Positions 16,411 to 24,991 of a DNA stretch of 43,201 nt are shown here, one piece after another (position 1 is the first letter of the stretch; every line of letters starts with the position of its first letter). The translations under genes were made by a program, and so were the position numbers. The notes beneath the pieces are model-generated. The model was not told the DNA's origin. It saw nothing but the letters and a program-made list of their open reading frames with translations, and made no database searches. The stretch is from the NCBI GenBank assembly GCA_025060195.1, contig JANXCQ010000009.1:86241-129441 (forward strand), read 5' to 3'. Source of the stretch: Gemmatales bacterium. Lineage in GTDB: Bacteria > Planctomycetota > Planctomycetia > Gemmatales > HRBIN36.

Positions 16411-17379
16411 ATGACGGTCTCCGCAGACGCCCGTGGCCAAGGCGAGCTTCGTATGGGATTAGGTGAGGGGCAGGAACGTTCGGAATCCCCTCGGAGGGCT
16501 TTCTCCCGCGATGCTGGAACTTGCTCCCGAGTGCCCCGAGGTTTGACCAAACTCAGATGGCAAGCACCGAGTGCCTGGCCGGGGAAACGGGTCTGCTTAG
16601 GGCTTGTTGTAACGTTGAGCGTGGCTCTAAGCGGTTGTGCTTATTTTTGGGAGGACATTACCGCCCACAGTCCTGAGGGCGGTTTCGTCAATGACATGAA
16701 GTATCGGCTACGCCTGCTTCTGAATCCGCCCGATCCGCTGGAAGTGTTGGCGCACAGTCGTGACGGAGATTTCCGTGCTCGTGCATATCGCCAAGTGCGG
16801 GAGCCACGCGACTACGGGGGCAGTGAAGAGGACCAGCAAAAGTTTATTGAGGGACTCATCTGGGGAGCGAAACACGAACCGGATGCCATCGCGCGCATTG
16901 CTGCCATCGAGCGCTTGGCCGAGTGCAAAGACCCGCGGGCACGGGAATTCTTTTTCAGCGTGGAGAACACTAAGGAACCCGTGCTTTATTATGATCGGGA
17001 CTTGATGGTGCAAATGACCGCGTTGCAAGCCTTAGGTCGGTTGAATGATCCGCGGGCGATACCCATTCTGGCCAAAGCAGCGCAATTCGGCGCCAGTCTT
17101 GACGTACGTCTCCATGCGGTGCGAGCGCTGCGCAATTATCCTTCAATGCAGGCGGCGCAAGCGCTGGTGGAAGTTTTACGCGATGAGGAGCGGAAACCGC
17201 CTTCGCAGAGACAGGTGGCGTTGCAACATGAAGTGCGGGAATGCCTGGGCGAGTTCACCGGCCGCGATTTTCCCGCGGAAGCCCAACCCTGGGCCGATTA
17301 CCTCGCTCAAAATCCCCAGATTCCGGGCCCCAATCCGAACCCGCTTCTTCGTCTGGTCAGCTGGTGGGAAGGCCGTTAG
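16411..17379 (+). CDS. HEAT-repeat lipoprotein
   Basis: The protein has 322 residues. A hydrophobic stretch ending in VALSGC (lipobox) lies at about residues 58-75, so the mature protein would be a lipid-anchored envelope protein. The rest is helical with HEAT/PBS-like repeats: DAIARIAAIERLAECKDPRAREFF, MVQMTALQALGRLNDPRAIPILAKAA, DVRLHAVRALRNYPSMQAAQALVEVL. Such repeats are scaffolds for protein contacts. GGAGAGAAG before the ATG at 16411 supports that start, but the 50-residue Arg-rich lead before the signal is unusually long. A GTG at 16531 would give a normal lipoprotein signal. No neighbour indicates a pathway. Confidence 0.8.
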   Translation: MTVSADARGQGELRMGLGEGQERSESPRRAFSRDAGTCSRVPRGLTKLRWQAPSAWPGKRVCLGLVVTLSVALSGCAYFWEDITAHSPEGGFVNDMKYRLRLLLNPPDPLEVLAHSRDGDFRARAYRQVREPRDYGGSEEDQQKFIEGLIWGAKHEPDAIARIAAIERLAECKDPRAREFFFSVENTKEPVLYYDRDLMVQMTALQALGRLNDPRAIPILAKAAQFGASLDVRLHAVRALRNYPSMQAAQALVEVLRDEERKPPSQRQVALQHEVRECLGEFTGRDFPAEAQPWADYLAQNPQIPGPNPNPLLRLVSWWEGR

Positions 17380-17464
17380 GCGAAAGAACTGCAGCTTGGA
17401 GGGCTTCGTTAATTCGCCTAGAAGAGCGCAAGGCCTTTCAAAAGTGATCCGAGGTACTCGCTAG

Positions 17465-18709
17465 TTACCGAGACGAACTTTGGGCCGAGGCGACGCAATC
17501 CGCGCAGACCAGATCGGCGTAAAAAATCCCTTGACGCGACAAGCGAACGGTGACACCATCGTCTTCGAGCCAACCGCGGTTTCGGTGTCGGCGTAAGGCG
17601 GAGCCTAAAAGCGTGTCCAGGTCGAAGCCCGTTTGCTGGCGAAAGCGGTCGCGGTGAATTCCCTGGCGACGACGTAGCTGCAAGGCAGCGGTTTCGGCAG
17701 CACGCTCGGTCGGCGTGAGCGTTTCGCTTTCGGCTATGGGAAGCTGACCCGCACGCAGTTGACTGAGGTATGAGCGTAGCGAGCGCGTGTTACTCGAGCG
17801 AGTACCTCCCACGTAACGAGCCGCCCCCAGACCAAACGCCAAATAAGCCTCCCCCGACCAATAGACCTGATTATGTCGGCTCGCGTATCCCGGCCGTGCG
17901 AAATTGGAGATTTCGTAGTGTTCCCAGCCATGGTCTTCAAGGTACGTAATGGTGTATTCGTACAGACTACGCTCCGTCTCTTCATCGCAAGGGCAGACCT
18001 GACCCCGCCGCACCCGCGCCCACAAGGCTGTTTTTGGCTCTACGGTCAGGTTATACGTGGATAGATGTTGTGCCCCGGTCTGACAAGCACGAGCCAGATC
18101 GTTATGCCAGTCGGTCAACGTCTGTCCCGGCACCGCGAAGATCAAATCCAGGGAGACATTGGAGATATGCTTCAGCGCCAGCTCAATGGCCTTGGCAATG
18201 CTGGCCGGATCGTGGTGGCGTTCGAGGAAGCGTAAGGTCGCTGGATGGAACGACTGCACGCCCAGACTTAGGCGGTTGACACCGAACTCCACAAGCAGGC
18301 CCAGTTTCTCTTCGGTGACATCGTCAGGATTGGCCTCCAAGGTGTATTCAACGTTACCACGCTGGTAAGAACAAAATTGCTGAATGATGGTTAAGAGACG
18401 GCGCAGGCGTGCTGGAGACAACCACGACGGTGTGCCACCGCCGATGTAGATGGTCTCCACGTCAATCGGCTCCGCCAACCATAGAGCCATTTCGCGCTCG
18501 AGAGCGTCGAGGTAAACGTCCGCCAAGCGGTCGGCGCCCGTGACCACGGCAAAATCGCAGTAACAACAATGATGCGCGCAAAAAGGAACATGAACGTAAA
18601 CGCTCCGCGGCCAAAACCAGCGCGGCTCGGCCTGATACCGCGACGACTTCAGAGGAAGTGGTAGCGGGCCAGCTACGGCCCATGCTTTATGAAAAAGCAG
18701 CATGCGCAA
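17465..18709 (-). CDS. hemW: HemW-like radical SAM heme chaperone
   Basis: The protein has 414 residues. The radical SAM cluster motif is CAHHCCYC (C44, C48, C51) followed by DF, which is the HemW form rather than the CxC end of true HemN. Also seen are VETIYIGGGTPSWL, YTLEANPDD, GVNRLSLGVQSF and SLDLIFAVPGQT, all characteristic of the HemN/HemW family, and a HemN C-terminal domain (ETAALQLRRRQGIHRDRF). HemW binds heme and is thought to load it into proteins; it is often misnamed coproporphyrinogen III oxidase. A small protein gene lies 114 bp upstream on the same strand. The protein has about 35 residues before the radical SAM core, slightly more than usual. Confidence 0.93.
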   Translation of the reverse strand: MRMLLFHKAWAVAGPLPLPLKSSRYQAEPRWFWPRSVYVHVPFCAHHCCYCDFAVVTGADRLADVYLDALEREMALWLAEPIDVETIYIGGGTPSWLSPARLRRLLTIIQQFCSYQRGNVEYTLEANPDDVTEEKLGLLVEFGVNRLSLGVQSFHPATLRFLERHHDPASIAKAIELALKHISNVSLDLIFAVPGQTLTDWHNDLARACQTGAQHLSTYNLTVEPKTALWARVRRGQVCPCDEETERSLYEYTITYLEDHGWEHYEISNFARPGYASRHNQVYWSGEAYLAFGLGAARYVGGTRSSNTRSLRSYLSQLRAGQLPIAESETLTPTERAAETAALQLRRRQGIHRDRFRQQTGFDLDTLLGSALRRHRNRGWLEDDGVTVRLSRQGIFYADLVCADCVASAQSSSR

Positions 18710-18823
18710 ACACTACCGTGGCCATGGCATTATAAACGGCATGCCTCAACTGAATCGACGTGATTTCGCTGGATAGCCTGACGTGCCAAAAACGCTCTGC
18801 TGGTGATGGTTACGGAAGACCAG

Positions 18824-19045
18824 CTATGCAGATGGACGGTAGGCGCGAAACGCATTGAGCACTTCGTAGAGGTCGGGAGTGATGATGACCTCGTCGTTCT
18901 CAAAGTCGTTGAGCCAAAGGTAGTTGCCGCGGTGCGCTTGGACGAGCAAGGGAAATAAATCGCCGAGACGCACGCGGATACAGGGTTCCTGAACCGACTC
19001 GTGGTCATCCCGGCGTTGTGGATAGATGCGCAGATACGCAGCCAT
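18824..19045 (-). CDS. Small hypothetical protein, 73 residues
   Basis: I recognise no named family. The 73-residue product starts MAAYLRIYPQRRDD and is rich in aromatic and acidic residues, with a compact-looking core (IRVRLGDLFPLLVQAHRGNYL, then a DFENDEVIIT segment). A longer frame is open back to 19336, but GGAG lies about 8 nt before the ATG at 19045. Upstream residues look random, so the short form is preferred. It precedes hemW on the same strand. A cytoplasmic alpha/beta fold is plausible; no function is claimed. Confidence 0.65.
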   Translation of the reverse strand: MAAYLRIYPQRRDDHESVQEPCIRVRLGDLFPLLVQAHRGNYLWLNDFENDEVIITPDLYEVLNAFRAYRPSA

Positions 19046-19259
19046 AGTTGGCTCCGTGGCCCGGCTATTTTGCCTGGGACGATTCGACGGCTCGACAATC
19101 GGTTTTGTTAGTCGTTGCATGGTATCGGCACGATAGGTCGCTAACTTGCACTTTTTTGCCCATGCCAGGGCCGCACACAAACTCCCCAGGGCAGTAAAAT
19201 GCCCGAGGAAGATCGGCAAAATCCGCCGCATGGTCTGAACGCGCAGGAGAGCAAGCCCC

Positions 19260-20849
19260 GTGGTGCTGTTGAACTGGCGCTGGTCCGCAAGTCGGTGGTT
19301 CTTAGCGGCTCTGGTCGTCTTGTTATTAGCGCTCATCGTTTGGACTGGGTGGGCTTTCTGGTATCGCAGCGAAAGCGAGCTACCTCCCGCGGTAATCCTC
19401 GGCGGGGATCAGGAAATTGCCTGGCTCATGCCTGCCACGAGTCTGCCCGCCTGGAATCGGTTTGTGGAGGCCGCGGCACAGTTATGTCGCGACAGCAATT
19501 TCGACGTGGTTTGGGCCTGCGCGCCTGAACGGAGTCACGGCCATCTCGACATGCCAGAATTGGCGTTCCGATGGCGGGGCGACCGACATAGGCTCTGGAT
19601 TCGCTGGTATAAGCTGACGAGCGAGTATTCGGCCCAACACTGGTTACGCGGATTAATGATGCGGAGGCCCCGTCCCTTAGCGGTTATCGGAGGCAACACG
19701 AGCGACCGCGCCGCCGAGCTAATTCGTGCACTGAGTGAATGGCAGCACGGGCCAGGCCAACCTCCAGTCTTGCTGTTGACCACTGCGACGGCCGACGAAA
19801 TGGAATTATCTCCGGGGGCGGGCTTGACCGATTTGTTGGAAGGTTATCCGGGCCGAGCGTTCCGATTCTCTTTCACAAATCGGCAGATGGCAGAAGCGTT
19901 GGTAGATTTCGTTACGCGTCGGCCTGCATGGTTACCCAAGCATCGCACCTGGGATGCGATCACTTGGCGCGACGATCCCTATTCGGAAGACTTTGCCAAT
20001 CGCATCAGCGATGCGTTACGCGAGCGCGACGTAGGCTGGCTGCGGAAATCAGTGGTACCTTATGGCGTAGGCAGCGCGTTATTGCCCAGCGTGCGAGAAC
20101 GGCAAGTCATTGAGGAAGATTTGGTGGCCACTTGGGCGCAAGAGTCAGCCGGAGCGCACGTTCTCGTCTTACCGACCACGGAACGAATAGCGCGGCGGGT
20201 ATTAGTCGGGCTGCACCAGGCAGCACCGTGGACGAGTGAACGCCTGACGGTCGTCCTGGGCGATTCCGTGAACTTCAATGTCTTGTGTCGCGACCGTCGG
20301 CTGCTTTGGCCCGTGGAACTCGTGCCGATGCGTATTCTGACCCTTGCCCATGAAGATCCAGTGGGCTGGACAGGACAATCACCCCGTCGGGTCGCGGAGT
20401 TGGCCCAAGCTGTATTGGAAGGTGTTAGCTTACTGCAAGGCATGGTTCCCCATGGGTCAGGACACCTGGGACTGCCTGTGGGCCGACATACTGCTACAGA
20501 CGATTTGGCCTTGTGGACACGTCTGCTTCGGGCCGTGGCGCATGCCGCGTGGAGCACCGAGCCAGCCGATGCGTCGAACGCGCCTCGGCAGGCGCGGCTA
20601 GTTGCGGAACCGCAGACCTTTTTGGAACGGCTACGAACTTTTCACGATGAGTTGGGCGTGCCCTTCTTTGATCCCCGCGGCAACCGACGTCGGGGCATGG
20701 GCGAGTATGTCGTCTGCCTGGAACCTTGGCGGCAGGTCAATCGCTTGACCACCTGGTCGGTATTGGAAGTCTGGCACAGTCAAAGCGGCGCGGACGGTTT
20801 GCGGCGCTGGCAACTGCGCTGCCGCTGGTTGCTTTCGAGCGAGGAATGA
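19260..20849 (+). CDS. Membrane-anchored periplasmic-binding-protein-like protein
   Basis: The protein has 529 residues. It starts at a GTG with AGGAGA about 9 nt upstream; an N-terminal membrane anchor (residues about 12-32: WFLAALVVLLLALIVWTGWAFW) follows. The large extracytoplasmic part resembles type-1 periplasmic-binding/receptor ligand proteins: LAVIGGNTSDRAAELIRAL, PVLLLTTATADEM, GRAFRFSFTNRQMAEALVDFV, then YSEDFANRISDAL and later AHVLVLPTTERIARRVL. These follow the alternating Rossmann-type pattern of branched-chain amino-acid binding proteins. It is 25 bp upstream of a membrane histidine kinase gene, so a ligand sensor feeding that kinase is a reasonable inference. There is no transporter nearby. 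The family call rests on pattern reading and is moderate. Confidence 0.75.
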   Translation: MVLLNWRWSASRWFLAALVVLLLALIVWTGWAFWYRSESELPPAVILGGDQEIAWLMPATSLPAWNRFVEAAAQLCRDSNFDVVWACAPERSHGHLDMPELAFRWRGDRHRLWIRWYKLTSEYSAQHWLRGLMMRRPRPLAVIGGNTSDRAAELIRALSEWQHGPGQPPVLLLTTATADEMELSPGAGLTDLLEGYPGRAFRFSFTNRQMAEALVDFVTRRPAWLPKHRTWDAITWRDDPYSEDFANRISDALRERDVGWLRKSVVPYGVGSALLPSVRERQVIEEDLVATWAQESAGAHVLVLPTTERIARRVLVGLHQAAPWTSERLTVVLGDSVNFNVLCRDRRLLWPVELVPMRILTLAHEDPVGWTGQSPRRVAELAQAVLEGVSLLQGMVPHGSGHLGLPVGRHTATDDLALWTRLLRAVAHAAWSTEPADASNAPRQARLVAEPQTFLERLRTFHDELGVPFFDPRGNRRRGMGEYVVCLEPWRQVNRLTTWSVLEVWHSQSGADGLRRWQLRCRWLLSSEE

Positions 20850-20874
20850 TGGTACACGGCAGAGGGCGGACGGG

Positions 20875-22536
20875 ATGAAAGCGCAGCGCTGGCGCGAATG
20901 GTTCATCGGATTGGCACCGCCCCTGTTTGTGCTCGTCTTATTGGCTTTGGCCAGCGGCTATGCGGTGTATTACCGCTTTTACGCGGAACAAGCCGCTGAT
21001 GAACGGGCCCTGCGCGAATGGCTGGAAGAAGCACGGGTCTTTCGCAAGACCTTGCCCGAGTTGTGTCGTGAATATCTCGAAGCGCAAAGTCCAGAGCACG
21101 GCCTGGTGCTCAAGCAGGAACTGAACGACCATTTACAGGCGCTGGCCGCGCCGCTACGGCAATATACCACCCATCTGCCCCTCTTCCCGACGCTCTATCG
21201 CCTGGAGTTGCATTTTCAGCGCCGAGCGGGCCAGCGAGCCGCTTCGAGCGGAGTGCTAGCCGATTTAGCTCGCGAATCAATCCAGTCATCTCAGTCGCAG
21301 GTCGAAGATTTCAGCTTCGTAGAAACCATCGCCTGGGACAGCGGTTTGCCTTTCGTGCCTTTGCAGGTGCGACGCTTGGAGCACCTGTTAGTCCAAGATA
21401 ACGCAGGCGAAGTCCGCGCCGTGGCGTGGTATCAGCTCCACGCTTTTCATCACAAGCAACGTCTGCTGGCGGAACAACGACGTTTCACCTGGGGGCTGGT
21501 GGGGCTGATTGGAGGGGTGTCTGTTCTAGCGGTAAGCTGGGTGAGCCTGTACTTTTACCGCCAACGGGCCCGGGAACGCGCGGAGGCAGAAGCACAGCGG
21601 CGTCTGGCCGAGGTCGAACGCCAAGCCTTAGAGCAAAAGTTACTGCGGGAGAAGGCCGAACGCGAGGCGTTGCAGTGGCAATCGCAAATCTACGAGTACA
21701 ACGCTATCATGGCGGGTACGTATGCCCACAATATCAAGAACTTGCTGGTACGTCCGTTTGCTTTGTTGCGAGAATGTCTGGAACGACCGCTGGATGACGC
21801 AGTACATGCTGCGTTGAAGGAGATCGAGAGCACTTTAGGCACGGTGACAGATCGGCTTCAGGAGATTCTTCGCACGGTTCGGGGCGATCCCACGGGAGTG
21901 CAAAAAGCCCTGGTATCGCTCCACGACTTAGCTGGCGACATTGCTAAGCAATGGCGTCCGCTGGCGGAGCAACGCTGGAAGGTGACCTGGCATTTGGAAC
22001 TCGGAAGCCAAGAACTGTGGGTTTGGGCCGACCGTTCTAAGCTCATACAAGCGGTGGAAAATCTCATTTTCAATGCGCGAGATGCCACGTTCGAGAAACG
22101 CAGCCTGTTGCGTGAACGAGCCTACCGCTTGGCCGACACAGAGGGGCGGAAACAAGCCTTGATCGAAGCCGCGGCCTGGCGGGGAGAAATTTCGCTCGCC
22201 ACTTATGCCTATGAGGAAACCGACTCGGCTGGTAGGTCGCGCGTCTGGGCAGTCCTTGAAGTTCGCGACAACGGCATAGGCATGACTCCCGAGGTGCGCG
22301 ACCGATGCACGGAGTTGTTTTTCACCACCAAGCGGGATAACGCAGCTTATCGCGGGCAGAGCACGGGCATGGGTTTGGGCTTGCCCTTCGTCAAGCTTGT
22401 GGTGGAACAGCACGGCGGCGAACTGAGGATCGAGTCGGAACCTCAAAGGGGAACACGAGTACGGATTTTGTTACCGCTCACCACAGACCATCGCGCAGAA
22501 TCTCCCGCGCCGCATTATAACCACACGCCCCCATAA
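20875..22536 (+). CDS. Orphan sensor histidine kinase
   Basis: The protein has 553 residues. TM1 lies at about 12-31 (PPLFVLVLLALASGYAVYY) and TM2 at about 204-223 (WGLVGLIGGVSVLAVSWVSLYFY), with an extracytoplasmic domain of about 170 residues between. A long charged coiled coil follows, then a phospho-acceptor region YAHNIKNLLVRP with His285. The ATPase domain has NLIFNARDAT, VRDNGIGM and GMGLGLPFVKL. The H box (AHNIKN) differs from the common HExRxPL form and resembles HisKA variants with HNxxN. No response regulator is adjacent. It shares an operon with the binding-protein-like gene 25 bp upstream, which may be its sensing partner. GAGGGCGGACGGG lies before the ATG. The 3' end overlaps the convergent oxidoreductase by 59 bp. 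Confidence 0.9.
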   Translation: MKAQRWREWFIGLAPPLFVLVLLALASGYAVYYRFYAEQAADERALREWLEEARVFRKTLPELCREYLEAQSPEHGLVLKQELNDHLQALAAPLRQYTTHLPLFPTLYRLELHFQRRAGQRAASSGVLADLARESIQSSQSQVEDFSFVETIAWDSGLPFVPLQVRRLEHLLVQDNAGEVRAVAWYQLHAFHHKQRLLAEQRRFTWGLVGLIGGVSVLAVSWVSLYFYRQRARERAEAEAQRRLAEVERQALEQKLLREKAEREALQWQSQIYEYNAIMAGTYAHNIKNLLVRPFALLRECLERPLDDAVHAALKEIESTLGTVTDRLQEILRTVRGDPTGVQKALVSLHDLAGDIAKQWRPLAEQRWKVTWHLELGSQELWVWADRSKLIQAVENLIFNARDATFEKRSLLRERAYRLADTEGRKQALIEAAAWRGEISLATYAYEETDSAGRSRVWAVLEVRDNGIGMTPEVRDRCTELFFTTKRDNAAYRGQSTGMGLGLPFVKLVVEQHGGELRIESEPQRGTRVRILLPLTTDHRAESPAPHYNHTPP

Positions 22537-24097
22537 CGCCGCCCCCAGGATGCGTCCCAGCGCCGCATAAATACAAGCCGCGAATCGGCGTGCGATAGTT
22601 GGCGTACCCTGGCACAGGACGAAAGCAAAACAGTTGGGATAAGGTCATCGCCCCGTGGAAAATGTTCCCGCCCGTTAGGCGAAATTCTCGTTCCAAGTCG
22701 AGCGGACTGAGGACTTGGCGGTGTAAGACCGCGCGAGGTACATTGGGGGCATATTGAGCGACAATTTCCAGGCAGCGGTCTGCGAACCGTTCTTTCCATT
22801 CATCCCAGTGGCCTGCACGCAAATGGTAGGGTGCATATTGGACGAAGATGGACATGAGATGCTGACCGGGCGGAGCAATCGTAGCATCTACTGTGGAAGG
22901 TACGGTAATTTCGAGGATCGGCGCTTGGGATGGTCGGCCATACTTGGCATCGTCGTAGGCCTGTTCCATGTAGTCGAAACTCGGACAGATGTGAATCGTA
23001 CCATGGAGCTGTCCCTGGTCATTTCCTGGGAGGGCGGTAAAGTTGGGCAACTCGGCTAACGCGAGGTTGATTTTCATCGAAGCGCTGGAAAAATCCATGC
23101 GACGAATCATGTCCACAAACTCGCTCGGCAATAAACTCGGCTCACACAGGCGGAGAAACGTTACCTGGGGGTCAGCATTAGAAACGACCACCCGACTGCT
23201 AAACTCGCGGCCATCGGCCAAAACCACTCCGCGCGCACGGTCACGTTCGGCGACGATGCGGACGACTTCGGCATTGGTCAAAATGGTCGCGCCCAACTCG
23301 CGCGCCGCACGGGCTAGGGCTTGGGTCAACGCCCCCATACCGCCTTGCACGTAGCCCCAAACACCCCGCACGCCGTCGCATTCACCCATGACGTGGTGAA
23401 ATAATACGTACGCCGTGCCCGGTTGCGAAGGCGAGGCGAATGCGCCAATAATCGCATCGGTGGCCAGCGTGACTTTCAGTTCCTCACTCTCAAACCAGCG
23501 GTCGAGGATGCGTCGCGCTGGGGCAGTGAGAATTTCCACCAAGCGAAAGCCTTTTTCTCGCCCCAGGCCACGAAAACGCCAACCGAGTCCCAACGCCCCG
23601 GTCCAATCGCGCCAACGATTCGACCACGGATCCGGTGGCGTTTGCAACAAGGTGGGTTCCAAAAACTCAGCGATCTCTTCCAACCAGCGCTCATATTTGG
23701 GATAGGCGTCCGCATCTTTGCGCGAGAACTTGCTAATTTCCCGATGATTCAAATCCTTGTCAGGTCCCAAAAGGAGATATCGGCCGTCGGGGAACGGTGT
23801 AAACGAGGAAGGCTTACGCGGCAGCATCAGAAATCCGTGCCGCTTCAGTTCCAGGTCGCGGACGATTTCGGGGCGGAACAAGCTGTTCACATAAGCGCAT
23901 ACAGAAACATGGAACCCAGGCCAAAGTTCCTCCGTAACGCAAGCGCCACCCACCACGGCTCGTCTTTCCAACACTAGTACGCGCTTGCCCGCCCGAGCGA
24001 GATACGCCGCACAAACTAACCCGTTATGGCCAGCACCGACGACTATTACGTCGTAGCTGCTGGTTAGCAATGGCGCACTCGATGATCCGCTCGCCAT
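22478..24097 (-). CDS. FAD-dependent phytoene-dehydrogenase-like oxidoreductase (COG1233)
   Basis: The protein has 539 residues. The N-terminal dinucleotide-binding fold is VIVVGAGHNGLVCAAYLARAGKRVLVLE followed by GGACVTEE. The C-terminal FAD signature is GLYLCGAGTHPGGGVMGACGYNAAREIL. Internal segments such as VRGVWGYVQGGMGALTQALARAA and VVVSNADPQVTFLRL are typical of the phytoene desaturase/PYROXD2 group of amine-oxidase-like flavoproteins. The substrate is unknown; no carotenoid gene is nearby, so crtI should not be assumed. AGGAGAG precedes the ATG by about 8 nt. The 3' end runs 59 bp into the convergent kinase gene. MraZ lies upstream on the same strand after 402 bp and is probably a separate transcript. 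Confidence 0.88.
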   Translation of the reverse strand: MASGSSSAPLLTSSYDVIVVGAGHNGLVCAAYLARAGKRVLVLERRAVVGGACVTEELWPGFHVSVCAYVNSLFRPEIVRDLELKRHGFLMLPRKPSSFTPFPDGRYLLLGPDKDLNHREISKFSRKDADAYPKYERWLEEIAEFLEPTLLQTPPDPWSNRWRDWTGALGLGWRFRGLGREKGFRLVEILTAPARRILDRWFESEELKVTLATDAIIGAFASPSQPGTAYVLFHHVMGECDGVRGVWGYVQGGMGALTQALARAARELGATILTNAEVVRIVAERDRARGVVLADGREFSSRVVVSNADPQVTFLRLCEPSLLPSEFVDMIRRMDFSSASMKINLALAELPNFTALPGNDQGQLHGTIHICPSFDYMEQAYDDAKYGRPSQAPILEITVPSTVDATIAPPGQHLMSIFVQYAPYHLRAGHWDEWKERFADRCLEIVAQYAPNVPRAVLHRQVLSPLDLEREFRLTGGNIFHGAMTLSQLFCFRPVPGYANYRTPIRGLYLCGAGTHPGGGVMGACGYNAAREILRDGLW

Positions 24098-24499
24098 AGC
24101 TTGGCTCTCCTGGAATAGAAATCGTTACCGACACGGTCTAAGCCGTCATGATATGACGGTCAGCTACCACAACCACGCCCGCTGGGATACATTCTTGCAA
24201 CACATTCCTAGATCAATCATTTTTTTTAGAGCGCAAATGGAACTTTTGATCCCATTGTGTCTATAATTCAACGGAGGTATCTCCACCTGAGCAAGCACTC
24301 CTAATAGCGCCCGCCGGCGGAGAGTCCCGAGTCCGTGGGCCCGGAAAGACATCCTTGTGCGGTGAATGGCACGGATGACCCTCCTAGCACACTTACCCGG
24401 TCCGGTCAGCCAGTGCTTCCACCGTCCGGCTCTCCGCGGAGGGCGAGGCTCCAGGCGCTGGGAGCTGAGAGCCTCTTGGCATTAGCTCGGTTTGTCCTC
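24098..24499. other. Intergenic region between oxidoreductase and MraZ
   Basis: A 402-base gap with both flanking genes on the minus strand. The part around 24180-24270 is AT-rich and probably holds the oxidoreductase promoter. A plus-strand TATAAT (24262-24267) followed by a small palindrome GGAGGTATCTCC (24274-24285) is visible, but no plus-strand gene follows. I see no ORF worth calling. Confidence 0.45.
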
Positions 24500-24991
24500 T
24501 CAGGTGCTAAGTTCTTCAAAAAGGCGTTGGAACCGCGGCATACGTCGGCAAAGGTAGCGACGCCAGGCCTCGGGGTGCCACAGTTCAATGCACACCGCGG
24601 CGCCGATGACGAGCACCTCGTTTCCCGGTTCCACTTGGAGGAATTCGCGAAATCCCTCCGGGATAACGAATCGGCCCCGGTCGCCGATTCGCACCTCCTT
24701 GAAACGAGTCGAGAGGAGTCTGCCGAAGCTTTGTAGCCGGCCAATTTGTGCATCGAGGCGATGAGCCGCTAATTTTTGTCGAATCAGTTCAATTCCCGTC
24801 GCAATACGTTCTTGCCAGACATCTCGTCGCCAGAGGCTCAGACATCCCGCCCGCTCTTTGGCCAGCATCCCGATTTCTTCTTCCGCAGGGAAAAGGCTGT
24901 CCACCAATTCGGGAGGCAGACTGAGACGGTAGCGCTCATCTAAAATTCGGCTAAATTCGCCCAGGATGAGCCGCGGTGCCGATTGTGTCAT
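24500..24991 (-). CDS. mraZ: MraZ-family transcriptional regulator, outside a dcw cluster
   Basis: The protein has 163 residues with two MraZ/AbrB-like halves. The first is GEFSRILDERYRLSLPPELVDSL. The second is STRFKEVRIGDRGRFVIPEGFREFLQVEPGNEVLVIGAAVCIELWHPEAW, where D-x-x-GR-x-x-(I/L)P is the double-psi beta-barrel signature. MraZ binds DNA and usually opens the division and cell-wall cluster just before mraW/rsmH. Here no rsmH, ftsL or mur gene is near: the downstream gene is a FAD oxidoreductase. Planctomycetes divide without FtsZ and lack much of the dcw cluster, so a relocated MraZ with other targets makes sense. Two palindromes lie 160-220 bp upstream (25155-25211). Confidence 0.85.
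   Translation of the reverse strand: MTQSAPRLILGEFSRILDERYRLSLPPELVDSLFPAEEEIGMLAKERAGCLSLWRRDVWQERIATGIELIRQKLAAHRLDAQIGRLQSFGRLLSTRFKEVRIGDRGRFVIPEGFREFLQVEPGNEVLVIGAAVCIELWHPEAWRRYLCRRMPRFQRLFEELST

Noticed and set aside
19046..19336. Longer form of the small protein at 18824
   Set aside because: The added residues look random and GGAG before the ATG at 19045 supports the short form.
22478..24097. Carotenoid phytoene desaturase (crtI)
   Set aside because: Only the superfamily motifs are seen, and no other carotenoid gene is nearby; the COG1233/PYROXD2-like call is safer.
24262..24285. Plus-strand promoter plus palindrome GGAGGTATCTCC
   Set aside because: TATAAT is present but there is no -35 at the right spacing and no plus-strand gene downstream before mraZ (minus strand).
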